From: Chryseobacterium sp. ISL-6
GTDB lineage: Bacteria > Bacteroidota > Bacteroidia > Flavobacteriales > Weeksellaceae
Direction: 5' to 3'
Assembly: GCF_018613715.1 (NCBI RefSeq)
Contig: NZ_JAGGPT010000001.1
Location: forward strand, 113,919 to 177,918
Length of the DNA stretch: 64,000 nucleotides
Under the pieces are notes generated by a model. The model searched no databases and was not told where the DNA came from. It was given only the letters and a program-made list of their open reading frames with translations. The position numbers were made by a program, and so were the translations under genes. This document shows positions 8,461 through 16,982 of the stretch, in pieces. Position 1 is the first letter of the stretch. Every line of letters begins with the position of its first letter.

Positions 8461-9597
8461 ATACTAGACCAAAAGGTTCAAGAATTCATTAATGCAAATA
8501 CAAATTCAGATTTGCATTCTTTATTATTGAAAAAATCTCCATTTCCTGAAGTGACGATTCAGGAAATTGTTCAGCAAATAAAAGGAAAACAAGTGGCCTT
8601 GAAAAAATTCCCCTTTTTACTGCACAATGAAATTGTTTTTCCACCACAGCTTAATTTAGAGCAAGCATCTTCAGAAAAAACAGCCCTTTATAAATCAGAA
8701 TCTTTACATGGGAATAAGTTTATTGATCTTACAAGTGGCTTTGGAATAGATGCTTATTACCTATCCCAAAATTTTAAAGATGTTACCTTAATAGAACAGA
8801 ATACAGAGCTCTTAAAGATTGTTGAACATAATTGGACTGTTTTAGGAAAAAAAGCAAAATTCATCAACACAAATCTGGAAGATTTTTTAAGTGAAAATAA
8901 AGATTTTTTTGATGTTATATATTTAGATCCCGCAAGAAGGGATAGCAACAAGAATAAAGTTTTTCTTTTAGAAGACTTGTCTCCCGATATTTTAGAAATT
9001 CAGGATCATTTACTATCTATCTCAAATGAAGTTATTATAAAACTATCACCATTAATTGATTTGAAGTATCTGATATCTGTAGTAAAGCACATTTCAAGAA
9101 TTGATATTATTGCTGTCAGAAATGATGTAAAGGAGGTTGTTATATCTTTGTCAAATAAAAATTCAGGAAATATTATTTGCCATTGTGTGAACCTGGAGGT
9201 TAATGAATCACCTTTTACATTTCAATTTGGTGAAGAAGAAAATGCTCACTCTGAATATACTGAGCCTGAAAGATTTATTTATTTACCCAATAATTCAATA
9301 TTAAAATGTGGAATCTTTAATTTAATTTCAGAAAAATTTAATTTGGAGAAACTTCATCCCAATACCCATATTTACACTTCCGATAAAATGATCAGTAATT
9401 TTCCTGGGAGAGTTTTAGAGATGGAAGTTATTGATAGTAAGAAGATTAAAAAGAAAGAGCAATTTAATATTATTTCTAAGAACTATCCTCTGAAGCCAGA
9501 TGAAATTAAGAAGAAATATGGTTTAAAGGATGGTGGTGAGCAATATCTTATTTTTACCCAATCCAAAAAAGGAAAAATTATTTTAAAATCAATATAA
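8449..9597 (+). CDS. Class I SAM-dependent methyltransferase with THUMP-like domain
   Basis: About 382 aa. Motif I of the Rossmann fold is FIDLTSGFGIDAYYL, motif II is VTLIEQN, and DVIYLDPARRD is the motif IV region. The C-terminal ~80 residues (ISNFPGRVLEMEV ... KKYGLKDGGEQYLIF) match the THUMP-like domain of this family. Substrate unknown, perhaps RNA. No ATG is available: three in-frame GTG codons (8431, 8440, 8449) all lie in the right arm of the inverted repeat. I prefer 8449, because residues homologous to the family N-terminus (NKILDQKVQEFI) begin there. Confidence 0.85.
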   Translation: MGNKILDQKVQEFINANTNSDLHSLLLKKSPFPEVTIQEIVQQIKGKQVALKKFPFLLHNEIVFPPQLNLEQASSEKTALYKSESLHGNKFIDLTSGFGIDAYYLSQNFKDVTLIEQNTELLKIVEHNWTVLGKKAKFINTNLEDFLSENKDFFDVIYLDPARRDSNKNKVFLLEDLSPDILEIQDHLLSISNEVIIKLSPLIDLKYLISVVKHISRIDIIAVRNDVKEVVISLSNKNSGNIICHCVNLEVNESPFTFQFGEEENAHSEYTEPERFIYLPNNSILKCGIFNLISEKFNLEKLHPNTHIYTSDKMISNFPGRVLEMEVIDSKKIKKKEQFNIISKNYPLKPDEIKKKYGLKDGGEQYLIFTQSKKGKIILKSI

Positions 9598-9602
9598 AAA
9601 TG

Positions 9603-9633
9603 TTGCCAAAAGAGGCAAGATTTCTTAATTTTG
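9603..9633 (+). promoter_or_regulatory. Promoter, TTG-N20-TAATTTTG
   Basis: TTG at 9603-9605 and -7 box TAATTTTG at 9626-9633, spacer 20 nt, close to the Bacteroidota consensus. The start codon follows at 9653. Confidence 0.65.
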
Positions 9634-9652
9634 GGCAATCTAAAATTTAAGC

Positions 9653-9934
9653 ATGAGAAAATTAATTATATGTTTAGCCATTGCAAGTGTAGCAGTAAGC
9701 TGTAAGAAAATACAAGCTGGAGGGAATAAGAATACCTTAAAACTGGAAGAAGGAGCAGAAAGATATTCTGATGATGCGCAAGGAGGTGGAGAAGCTCATG
9801 GTAAGGGGCATGAAGCTGCTGCAGAGCACAAAGAAGCTGGTGTTACTGAAAAACAGGATGCTGAGGCTCCAAAAAAAGATAGCGCTACCACTGCAAAGCC
9901 TGTAGAAGCTGAGAAAGCTAAAGCTGAACACTAA
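9653..9934 (+). CDS. Small Ala/Glu/Lys-rich lipoprotein, unknown function
   Basis: 93 aa. The signal sequence MRKLIICLAIASVAVSC ends in a lipobox with Cys17, so it is probably a lipid-anchored envelope protein. The mature part is low-complexity, rich in Ala, Glu, Lys and His (HGKGHEAAAEHKEAG), with no recognisable domain, and is likely disordered. It has its own promoter and terminator and so is a single-gene unit. A shadow frame on the opposite strand is ignored. Confidence 0.75.
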   Translation: MRKLIICLAIASVAVSCKKIQAGGNKNTLKLEEGAERYSDDAQGGGEAHGKGHEAAAEHKEAGVTEKQDAEAPKKDSATTAKPVEAEKAKAEH

Positions 9935-9954
9935 TTATTAGTAGAAAATATAAA

Positions 9955-9985
9955 AATGTCTTGCAAAACTGTAAGGCATTTTTTG
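9955..9985 (+). terminator. Rho-independent terminator
   Basis: AATGTCTTGC pairs, with two G-U wobbles, with GTAAGGCATT, followed by a T run. Confidence 0.75.
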
Positions 9986-10102
9986 TTTTAAAACGTTGAT
10001 AATTTCTAAATTTCCGATAAATATAGATTCCAGGGAAAATTCTCTGTTTTTGCTTGCTCCTGCGACCCATTTTCTTTAATTTTAACAAAACAAATTTTTA
10101 CA

Positions 10103-11482
10103 ATGCAAGAGACATTAAATTACATCAACGAAAACAAACAGCGTTTCGTAGATGAGTTATTTGAGTTATTGAGAATTCCTTCTATTTCTGCAGATCCTGC
10201 TTACAAAGGTGACGTATTGAAATGTGCAGAGGTATGTGCAACACATCTTAAGAATGCTGGCGCTGATAATGTTGAAGTATGCCAGACAAAAGGCTATCCT
10301 ATTGTTTTTGGTGAGAAAATTTTAGATAAAAGCCTGCCAACGGTATTGGTTTATGGACATTATGATGTTCAACCTGCTGATCCATTAGAACTGTGGAAAA
10401 AACCACCTTTCGAACCTTATATTGAAAAAACTGAACTTCATCCTGATGGGGCAATTTTTGCAAGAGGTTCTGCAGATGATAAAGGTCAATTTTTCATGCA
10501 CCTGAAAGCTTTTGAAGCAATGATGAAAACCAATTCTCTTCCTTGTAATGTTAAGTTTATTTTAGAAGGAGAAGAAGAAGTTGGATCTGTAAGCTTGGGA
10601 GATTTTGTAAATGAAAACAAAGAGAAATTAGCTTGCGATTGCATTTTAATTTCTGACACCCATATTTATAGCAACGAACAACCTACTGTTACTACAGGTT
10701 TAAGAGGTTTAAGTTATGTAGAAGTAGAAGTGGAAGGGCCGAACAGAGATTTACATTCTGGCCTTTATGGAGGAGCTGTTCCAAACCCTATTCATGTTCT
10801 TTCAAGGATGATTGCAAAATTGATCGATGAAGATGGACATATTACGATTGATGGTTTTTACGATAATGTGGATGTAGTTTCAGATGAAGAAAGAGCTGAA
10901 ATGAATAAATTGAAAGATAATCCAGAAGAGTTTAAAAAAGCAATTGGTCTTGGCAATGTAGAAGGAGAAAAAGGATATACAACCTTGGAGAGAACTTCTA
11001 TCCGTCCTACTTTAGACTGTAATGGGATTTGGGGAGGTTACACAGGAGAAGGAGCAAAAACAGTTATTCCTTCAAAAGCTTTTGCAAAGATTTCAATGCG
11101 TTTGGTTCCTTATCAAACTCCGGAAGAGATTACAGAAAAATTTACAAAATATTTCGAGAAAATTGCTCCTGATACTGTTAGAGTGAAAGTTACTCCACAT
11201 CATGGAGGGATGCCTTATGTTTTGCCAACTGATACCAAAGAATTTGCAGCTGCAAAACAAGCAATGGAAACAGCATTTGGAAAAGAAGTATTACCTTACA
11301 GAGGAGGCGGAAGTATTCCTATCACCTCTATGTTTGAAAAAGTATTAGGTGCGAAATCTGTTTTAATGGGCTTTGGTCTGGATTCCGATGCTATCCATTC
11401 TCCCAATGAACATTATGGCTTATTCAATTTCTATAAAGGAATTGAAAGTATTCCATTATTCTTCGAAAACTATTCAAAATAA
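10103..11482 (+). CDS. M20-family dipeptidase
   Basis: Zinc-dependent cytoplasmic dipeptidase of the M20 (CNDP-like) group, 459 aa. Catalytic and metal motifs are present in order: VLVYGHYDVQPADP (first His/Asp), GSADDKGQF (bridging Asp), EGEEEVGS (general-base Glu), a dimerisation domain with DLHSGLYGG, and the C-terminal IHSPNEHYGL (last ligand His). No signal peptide. Probable role is turnover of dipeptides; specificity is unknown. It is a single-gene unit between two hairpins. Confidence 0.92.
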   Translation: MQETLNYINENKQRFVDELFELLRIPSISADPAYKGDVLKCAEVCATHLKNAGADNVEVCQTKGYPIVFGEKILDKSLPTVLVYGHYDVQPADPLELWKKPPFEPYIEKTELHPDGAIFARGSADDKGQFFMHLKAFEAMMKTNSLPCNVKFILEGEEEVGSVSLGDFVNENKEKLACDCILISDTHIYSNEQPTVTTGLRGLSYVEVEVEGPNRDLHSGLYGGAVPNPIHVLSRMIAKLIDEDGHITIDGFYDNVDVVSDEERAEMNKLKDNPEEFKKAIGLGNVEGEKGYTTLERTSIRPTLDCNGIWGGYTGEGAKTVIPSKAFAKISMRLVPYQTPEEITEKFTKYFEKIAPDTVRVKVTPHHGGMPYVLPTDTKEFAAAKQAMETAFGKEVLPYRGGGSIPITSMFEKVLGAKSVLMGFGLDSDAIHSPNEHYGLFNFYKGIESIPLFFENYSK

Positions 11483-11784
11483 AAGCTATTTGTGAAAGAT
11501 AATTATTGTTAAAGTAATTAACCACTAAGCTTAAAATCAAAAAAGAGAATGCCTGTAATGGGCATTCTCTTTTTTGATGGTTATATTTTAAATAAAAAAT
11601 ACTTAATGGTTTATTTTATTAATTATAAAAAATAATATAAAAATACTTATTTTTCACTTAATAGTGTATTGTGTTGTTTATTGTTTATATGACTGATTAT
11701 TTTTGATTATATATTTTTTAAATTAAAATTTTTTTTAATCAAGAAAAAAAAATATCTTTACAAAAATAACTAAAAAATAATATC
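11483..11784 (+). other. Intergenic region with terminator
   Basis: 302 bp, extremely AT-rich. It holds the dipeptidase terminator (11539-11575) and, near its right end, TATCTTTA (11753-11760), one base off the TAnnTTTG box, which may drive the next gene. No coding potential seen. Confidence 0.6.
11539..11575 (+). terminator. Strong rho-independent terminator
   Basis: AAAAAGAGAATGCC pairs with GGCATTCTCTTTTT around a short TGTAATG loop. The A and T runs at the two ends make it likely to work in both directions. Confidence 0.9.
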
Positions 11785-12657
11785 ATGAGAAAAATCTTTA
11801 CATCTTTAGCGGTTGTAATATTTGCAGGTACAACCTTTGCACAAGTAATATCACAAAACGCAACACAGAATACAGTAGTATCAACTGGTTCTGTTGCCTG
11901 CGGAAATCAAGCTGGAGGCTTTACTTCAGATAATTCATATTATAGAGTTTTTAAATTATCCGATTATGGGATTAACTATAACTATAATATTACTAATGTA
12001 GCGTTTGGAGTTCAAACTGCTAGTACAACTCTTCCTGTGGAGGTCAATCTTTATACTTTAGTTGGTACATTTCCAACAGGAACTCCTACTTTTCTTGGAA
12101 CAACAACGGTTAATGTAACACCAGCTAACGTGTTAGGAATGGTAAACACTGGAACTGGTCTTTCGCAAATTGTTCCTGCAGGAGGTACATTTATAGTAGA
12201 ACTATTTCATGATGGTAGTGGTACTACCCCACCACAGTCTTTTTATTTAGGAACTAATGCAAGTGCGCAAACAGCACCTTCATATTTGTCTTCAGAGGCT
12301 TGTGGTATTGATACACCTATTGCAACCGGAACAGGTGCTTTGGCGGCTTTTGGTTCAGCAAGATGGGTTATTACAGTTACAGGACAAAATACTTTAGGAG
12401 TTACAGAGGTAATTAATTCTAAAGATCTACAGGTTTATCCAAATCCAGTTAAAGATGTCCTGAAATTTAAATTTGGAAACAATTTGAAATCTGAAGGAAT
12501 AGATATTTTTGATATGAATGGTAGAGTAGTTACTTCTATCGGAAATAACAAAAATGTGAACGAAGTGAATGTATCAAGCTATCCAAAAGGAAACTATATT
12601 TTAAAAGTTAAAGCTAATGATGGAAAAGTATATATTCAAAAAATTATTAAAGAATAA
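11785..12657 (+). CDS. T9SS-exported protein, unknown function
   Basis: 290 aa with signal peptide MRKIFTSLAVVIFAGTTFA. The central part (about 20-205) is beta-rich, with many Thr/Gly, and resembles secreted jelly-roll or adhesin-like regions, with no catalytic motif. The C-terminal ~75 residues form a type A T9SS sorting domain (LQVYPNPVKDVLKF ... YIQKIIKE). It should therefore cross the outer membrane through T9SS. Function unknown. The gene is isolated, with a perfect terminator 32 bp downstream. Confidence 0.82.
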   Translation: MRKIFTSLAVVIFAGTTFAQVISQNATQNTVVSTGSVACGNQAGGFTSDNSYYRVFKLSDYGINYNYNITNVAFGVQTASTTLPVEVNLYTLVGTFPTGTPTFLGTTTVNVTPANVLGMVNTGTGLSQIVPAGGTFIVELFHDGSGTTPPQSFYLGTNASAQTAPSYLSSEACGIDTPIATGTGALAAFGSARWVITVTGQNTLGVTEVINSKDLQVYPNPVKDVLKFKFGNNLKSEGIDIFDMNGRVVTSIGNNKNVNEVNVSSYPKGNYILKVKANDGKVYIQKIIKE

Positions 12658-12689
12658 TTACAGGTAAATCTTAATTTACATAAACATAC

Positions 12690-12716
12690 AGCGCTCCAAT
12701 TGGAGCGCTTTTTTTT
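12690..12716 (+). terminator. Perfect palindromic terminator
   Basis: AGCGCTCCAATTGGAGCGCT is a perfect palindrome followed by a run of Ts. Confidence 0.92.
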
Positions 12717-12872
12717 GTATATACATTCAATTAGACAAGTGTGAATGTTTACAGTTTTATAGATTTTGATGTAAATAATACTTTTATTATAAGACTAATT
12801 TGTAATCTACTTAAAACTTGTAATACTAAAAATACCTAATATCAGGTATAAATAATTACTTGTTTTTAAGTA

Positions 12873-12903
12873 TTGGTAATCTCTTAATACCAAAATAGCT
12901 TTG
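12873..12903 (+). promoter_or_regulatory. Housekeeping-type promoter, TTG-N20-TAGCTTTG
   Basis: TTG at 12873-12875, -7 box TAGCTTTG at 12896-12903, spacer 20 nt. It points toward the T9SS gene at 13128. Confidence 0.55.
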
Positions 12904-13041
12904 TAACGATCAATTTTGCTAATCATAGAATTAAAGATTTCAGAAAATTAAACAAATAACTTGTCAAAAATGCATCTTAATAAATGATTATGTTTTTTAA
13001 ATTCATTGATAGGAGACATTTTGTTTATTTTTTTATTCACA

Positions 13042-13082
13042 GGCAACCTTTTTTAACTTTTGTTGTCTTATCAATAGAAGCT
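13042..13082 (+). promoter_or_regulatory. ECF-type promoter upstream of T9SS gene
   Basis: GGCAACCTTTT (13042-13052), then GTCTTAT starting at 13065 and ATAGAA at 13074. AAC and GTC are 17 bp apart, as expected for ECF -35 and -10 elements. The same 41-bp block, without gaps and with 31 identical bases, precedes the ECF sigma gene at 19104. Leader about 50 nt. Confidence 0.7.
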
Positions 13083-13127
13083 AATTATAAATAGTTTCAA
13101 TAATAATATCAAATTAAAAAAAATCTT

Positions 13128-14144
13128 ATGAAAAAAATTTTACTAATTAATGCATTTTTATTTGTTTTATTACAGACATTAAATGCCCAATCTTTACAAG
13201 AAGATAATTTTAATTCCTATAATATAGGAAATGTCGGTACAACCGTGACCCCGACTACTTTGGGGCAAGGTGGGTTTCGTACAGATTTTGCAGGAGGTCA
13301 AAATTCAGATGCACAAATTGTAAATATCGATGCTTCTCATGACAAATCTTTGCAGCTTACGGGAAGTTCGACCGCAACAGGAACAAAGTATATGTGGAAA
13401 GATGGACTACCTGCTGCGTGGGCTGCAAGAACACCAGGAAATAATATCCTTGAACTGGAATTTAATTTATACACTGGAAGTGTGACAGGTGGCGTGGGTA
13501 GAGCAACTGTTTTAGTTTATGATGAGACAACCCATAAAACGCTGCTTGGAGCTGGATATGAATTTGCTACACAAAGAGTTGTTGGTATAGCAAACTATCA
13601 CAATACTAATAGTGGGGCAATGGGAAATATTCTTTTTTATTTGGAGCCAAACACCTATACTTATCCTGCAAATACATGGATCACATTAAAGTGCACATTT
13701 AATAAAACCACAGGAGCGGTTACATGGACAGGACCTGGAGGTGTTGTTTATAGCCCTGCTTCAAATTATATACCGCTTGCTGCAGGCATAGATCCGTATG
13801 AAATGGATTTTGTTTCAGTAGTTGGTTCAGGAAATACAGTGGCTCACATCACTTCTTTTGATAACTATATGTTAACCGCTAAAAATACGACAGTATTAGC
13901 GACAAAAGAGGCTGTTGCGAAAGAAAATGATATTTCAGTTTATCCTAATCCTGCAACTGATTTTATTACTATACAATCAAAGTCACAGATTACTAAAGCT
14001 GAAATTTTTAATGCGGCGGGAAGAATCATAAACGCTAAACTTAATGGTGATAAAATAGATGTAAGGAATCTTCTTCCAGGAGTGTATATCCTTTCTATTG
14101 AAACCAAAGGGGAGCAATTTTCTAAAAAATTCATTAAAAAATAA
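13128..14144 (+). CDS. T9SS-exported protein, possible lectin-like jelly roll; likely ECF regulon member
   Basis: 338 aa with signal peptide MKKILLINAFLFVLLQTLNAQ. Residues about 22-245 are beta-rich, with LELEFNLYTGSVTGG and WITLKCTFNKTTGAVTW, resembling laminin-G/concanavalin-like jelly rolls; no catalytic motif is seen. The C-terminus (SVYPNPATDFITI ... FSKKFIKK) is a type A T9SS domain, so surface or secreted location is expected. An ECF-type promoter nearly the same as that of the sigma gene at 19104 lies just upstream, which suggests stress-type control. Function unknown. Confidence 0.82.
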   Translation: MKKILLINAFLFVLLQTLNAQSLQEDNFNSYNIGNVGTTVTPTTLGQGGFRTDFAGGQNSDAQIVNIDASHDKSLQLTGSSTATGTKYMWKDGLPAAWAARTPGNNILELEFNLYTGSVTGGVGRATVLVYDETTHKTLLGAGYEFATQRVVGIANYHNTNSGAMGNILFYLEPNTYTYPANTWITLKCTFNKTTGAVTWTGPGGVVYSPASNYIPLAAGIDPYEMDFVSVVGSGNTVAHITSFDNYMLTAKNTTVLATKEAVAKENDISVYPNPATDFITIQSKSQITKAEIFNAAGRIINAKLNGDKIDVRNLLPGVYILSIETKGEQFSKKFIKK

Positions 14145-14169
14145 ATTACTGATAAATCTTAGTCTCAAT

Positions 14170-14197
14170 AAAACGCTTCAATTGAAGCGTTTTTTTT
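14170..14197 (+). terminator. Rho-independent terminator
   Basis: AAAACGCTTC-AATT-GAAGCGTTTT, perfect 10-bp stem, followed by Ts. Confidence 0.9.
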
Positions 14198-14223
14198 ATT
14201 TTAGAGAAATTAAAGTGAAATAT

Positions 14224-14931
14224 ATGATCGAGAATAAAGTAGCCTATATAACAGGTGGAACCAAAGGTATAGGTTTTGGAATAGCTAAAATTTTGCTTGA
14301 GAATGGAGTATCTATTGCGTTCTCAGGAAGAAAACGGGAAGATGTAATGGAAGCGGAAAAAGAATTACAAAAATATTCCAGTCAGGTATTAGGAATTGTT
14401 TCTGATGTGAGAAGCTTGGAAAGTGAAGAAGAAGCTATCAGATATACCATAGATAAATTCGGAAAATTAGATTTTGTTATTGCTAACGCTGGATTAGGGA
14501 TATTTAAACCGGTAGATGAATTAACTTCTGAGGAATGGAATTCTATGATAGAAACTAATTTAACAGGTGCTTTTTACACATTAAAAGCATCAGTAGAAGA
14601 GTTGAAAAAGTCAGAAGGATATTATATCACAATTTCAAGTTTGGCTGGAGCTAATTTTTTTGAAAATGGTACCGGGTATAATGCTTCAAAATTTGGAGTT
14701 GTAGGATTTACACAAGCTGCTATGATAGACCTTAGAAAATACAATATTAAAACAACGGTGATCATGCCAGGTTCTGTAGCAACAAATTTCAATGGAAATG
14801 TAGTTTCTGAAAAGGATGAATGGAAAATCCAGCCCGAAGATATGGGGAATTTGGTATTGGATATTTTAAAAATGAACCCACGGGTTTTGCCTAGTAAGAT
14901 AGAGTTTAGGGCAACAAAACCAGGTAAGTAA
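14224..14931 (+). CDS. Short-chain dehydrogenase/reductase
   Basis: 235 aa from the ATG at 14224; the frame is open further upstream but crosses the terminator of the previous gene. Rossmann cofactor motif TGGTKGIG is at about residues 10-17, NAG at about 86-88, catalytic Ser in TISSLAG, and YNASK gives the Tyr-Lys pair. Arg in SGRKRED after beta-2 suggests an NADP preference. It is a classical SDR (3-oxoacyl-ACP reductase-like), but the substrate is unknown. Confidence 0.88.
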   Translation: MIENKVAYITGGTKGIGFGIAKILLENGVSIAFSGRKREDVMEAEKELQKYSSQVLGIVSDVRSLESEEEAIRYTIDKFGKLDFVIANAGLGIFKPVDELTSEEWNSMIETNLTGAFYTLKASVEELKKSEGYYITISSLAGANFFENGTGYNASKFGVVGFTQAAMIDLRKYNIKTTVIMPGSVATNFNGNVVSEKDEWKIQPEDMGNLVLDILKMNPRVLPSKIEFRATKPGK

Positions 14932-14965
14932 TTACATTTAATGTATTGAATAATAAAATCATAAG

Positions 14966-14983
14966 TATTATGCATGCATAATA
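14966..14983. promoter_or_regulatory. 18-bp perfect palindrome upstream of etfB
   Basis: TATTATGCATGCATAATA reads the same on both strands. It lies about 100 bp before etfB, is not followed by a T run, and has the size of a dimeric regulator's operator. This role is inference. Confidence 0.45.
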
Positions 14984-15081
14984 TATTTTTTATTTATATT
15001 TACAGAAATTAATCAAACAAAATCTCTGCATAACGGTACAGAACTTTTATGCGATAAAAAGAGAAAAATAAAATAGTACAC

Positions 15082-15828
15082 ATGAAAATATTAGTTTGTA
15101 TTAGTAGTGTTCCGGATACTACTTCCAAAATTAACTTTACAGCAGATAAATCTGCTTTCGACAAAAATGGAATTCAGTGGGTTATTAATCCTTTAGATGA
15201 ATTTGCATTGACAAAGGCGGTTAAACTTCAGGAATCTCAAGGAGCTACGGTTACAGTAATAAATGTAGGAGACATTGCTACAGAACCTGTAATAAGAAAA
15301 GCATTGGCAATTGGTGCAAATGATGCAGTTAGAGTAAATCTTGATCCGAAAGATAGTTATTCAACAGCTAAAGAAATTGCTGCTGTTGCTCAAAATGGAG
15401 GTTATGATCTTATCCTTTGTGGTAAAGAATCGATTGACTATAATGGAGGCTCTGTTCCAGGAATGGTAGCTCAGTTATTAAACCAACCTTTCGTGAACGC
15501 ATCTGTAGGTTTAGATGTAAATGGAAGTGAGGCAACTGCTGTAAGAGAAATTGAAGGCGGTAAAGAAACTATTTCTGTAAAACTTCCTGCTGTAATTGCA
15601 GGTCAGAAGGGATTAGTGGATGAGAAAGATCTTATTATTCCTAATATGAGAGGAATTATGTCTGCGAGAACAAAACCTTTACAGGTTGTTGAGCCTACTT
15701 CTTCAGAAGTAAAAGTTCAGGGAGTTTCTTATGACAGCGTTCCACCTAGGGCTGCTGTGAAAATGGTTTCTCCTGATAATTTGGATGAGTTGGTAAGACT
15801 TCTTCATGAGGAAGCTAAAGTGATATAA
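15082..15828 (+). CDS. etfB: Electron transfer flavoprotein beta subunit
   Basis: 248 aa. Starts MKILVCISSVPDT and carries NPLDEFALTKAVKL and the KESIDYNGGSVPGM signature region of EtfB. With EtfA it takes electrons from acyl-CoA dehydrogenases and passes them to the quinone pool through ETF:quinone oxidoreductase. The beta chain holds AMP in known structures. etfA follows 99 bp later in the same direction and is almost certainly cotranscribed. An 18-bp palindrome upstream could be a control site. Confidence 0.95.
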   Translation: MKILVCISSVPDTTSKINFTADKSAFDKNGIQWVINPLDEFALTKAVKLQESQGATVTVINVGDIATEPVIRKALAIGANDAVRVNLDPKDSYSTAKEIAAVAQNGGYDLILCGKESIDYNGGSVPGMVAQLLNQPFVNASVGLDVNGSEATAVREIEGGKETISVKLPAVIAGQKGLVDEKDLIIPNMRGIMSARTKPLQVVEPTSSEVKVQGVSYDSVPPRAAVKMVSPDNLDELVRLLHEEAKVI

Positions 15829-15927
15829 AAATTAGAAACTGGATGTCAGAAGCAAGGATATTTAAAGATCCTGTTCTAAATCCATTTCTTTAATCCTTTA
15901 ATTTTTTAATCTTTAAATTTTAAAAAA

Positions 15928-16875
15928 ATGGCAGTATTCGTATACGCAGAAAATATAAATGGAGTTTACAAAAAAGCAGCTTTCGAGGCAGTTTCTTATG
16001 CTAAAGCTGTTGCAGATCAGGCTGGAGATACCGTTACAGCGATTTCTGTAAACCCTACTGATTCTTCAGATTTATTATATAAATATGGAGCATCAAATGT
16101 TATCAATATTAAAGACGAAGGTCTTAAAAGTTTTTCAGCAAAAGCTTTTGCTCAGGCAGTAAGTGAAGTAGCTGATGGAAATATTATCATTTTCCCGCAT
16201 ACTACAGATGCTTCTTCTGTAGCACCAATGTTAGCTGTAATGAAGAATTATTCTTTAATTACTAACGTTCTGGAAGCGCCAGAAAGTCTTTCGCCATTCC
16301 AGGTGAAAAGAAGAGCTTTCTCAGGAAAAGGATTTATGCATGCTAAAGCTGAAGGTACAGGAGTGATCGTTACGGTTTCTCAAAATGCTTTCGGGGTTAA
16401 GGAAAATGCAGCTTCCGGTTCTGAAGAAGTGAAAAATTTATCTGTAGCCAATGAAGATACTAAAGTAGTTTCTCATGAACAGAGTTCTGGAAAACTGGAT
16501 CTTAAAGAAGCTGAAGTAGTGGTTTCTGCAGGTAGAGGGATGAAAGGTCCTGAAAACTGGGGGATGATTGAAGATTTAGCAAATGTTTTAGGCGCTGCTA
16601 CAGCTTGTTCTAAGCCTGTTTCTGATATAGGTTGGAGACCTCACACAGAACACGTAGGACAAACAGGTAAAGCGATCTCTCCAAATCTTTATATTGCTGT
16701 AGGTATTTCTGGAGCAATTCAGCATTTAGCTGGAGTGAATTCTTCTAAAACTATCGTAGTCATTAACAGTGATCCTGAAGCTCCGTTTTTTAAGTCTGCT
16801 GACTATGGAGTAGTAGGTGATGCTTTCCAGATTATTCCTGCATTAACTGAAAAGATTAAAGCAATCAAAGGATAA
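15928..16875 (+). CDS. etfA: Electron transfer flavoprotein alpha subunit
   Basis: 315 aa. The N-terminal half has the ETF nucleotide-fold domain. The C-terminal FAD-binding domain starts near residue 195 with VVSAGRGMKGPENW, followed by CSKPVSD, GQTGKAISPNLYIAVGISGAIQH and INSDPEAPFF, the classic FAD contacts. It forms the EtfAB heterodimer that carries electrons from fatty-acid and amino-acid oxidation. It is preceded by etfB and followed by a terminator. Confidence 0.95.
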   Translation: MAVFVYAENINGVYKKAAFEAVSYAKAVADQAGDTVTAISVNPTDSSDLLYKYGASNVINIKDEGLKSFSAKAFAQAVSEVADGNIIIFPHTTDASSVAPMLAVMKNYSLITNVLEAPESLSPFQVKRRAFSGKGFMHAKAEGTGVIVTVSQNAFGVKENAASGSEEVKNLSVANEDTKVVSHEQSSGKLDLKEAEVVVSAGRGMKGPENWGMIEDLANVLGAATACSKPVSDIGWRPHTEHVGQTGKAISPNLYIAVGISGAIQHLAGVNSSKTIVVINSDPEAPFFKSADYGVVGDAFQIIPALTEKIKAIKG

Positions 16876-16898
16876 AATTTAGTTTATAATAAATAAAA

Positions 16899-16935
16899 AA
16901 AATAAAAGTTCGGGCACTCCGAGCTTTTATTTTTG
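16899..16935 (+). terminator. Rho-independent terminator after etfA
   Basis: AAAATAAAAG-TTCGG pairs with CCGAGCTTTTATTTT, with one mismatch, around a GCAC loop. Confidence 0.85.
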
Positions 16936-16969
16936 TCTAAAAAGTAAAACCTACAATAAAAAATTAATT

Positions 16970-16977
16970 TATCTTTG
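16970..16977 (+). promoter_or_regulatory. -7 box almost touching a start codon
   Basis: TATCTTTG (16970-16977) matches TAnnTTTG, and the ATG starts at 16983, only five bases later. Transcription would start at or next to the ATG, giving a leaderless or near-leaderless mRNA. Confidence 0.55.
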
Positions 16978-16982
16978 TAGTT

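Larger units (their letters stand above)
12658..13127 (+). other. 470-bp intergenic region with two promoter signals
   Basis: Contains the upstream terminator (12690-12716), an inverted repeat ATACCT-N6-AGGTAT near 12832-12849, a housekeeping-type promoter (12873-12903) and an ECF-type promoter (13042-13082). No open frame of useful length. Transcripts from the first promoter would carry a leader of about 220 nt. Confidence 0.6.

Noticed and set aside
9737..9931. Reverse-strand open frame across the lipoprotein gene
   Set aside because: Low-complexity shadow of the Ala/Glu/Lys-rich gene; no promoter or family match.
14098..14223. Upstream extension of the SDR frame
   Set aside because: Runs through the terminator of the previous gene; the cofactor motif needs only the 14224 start.
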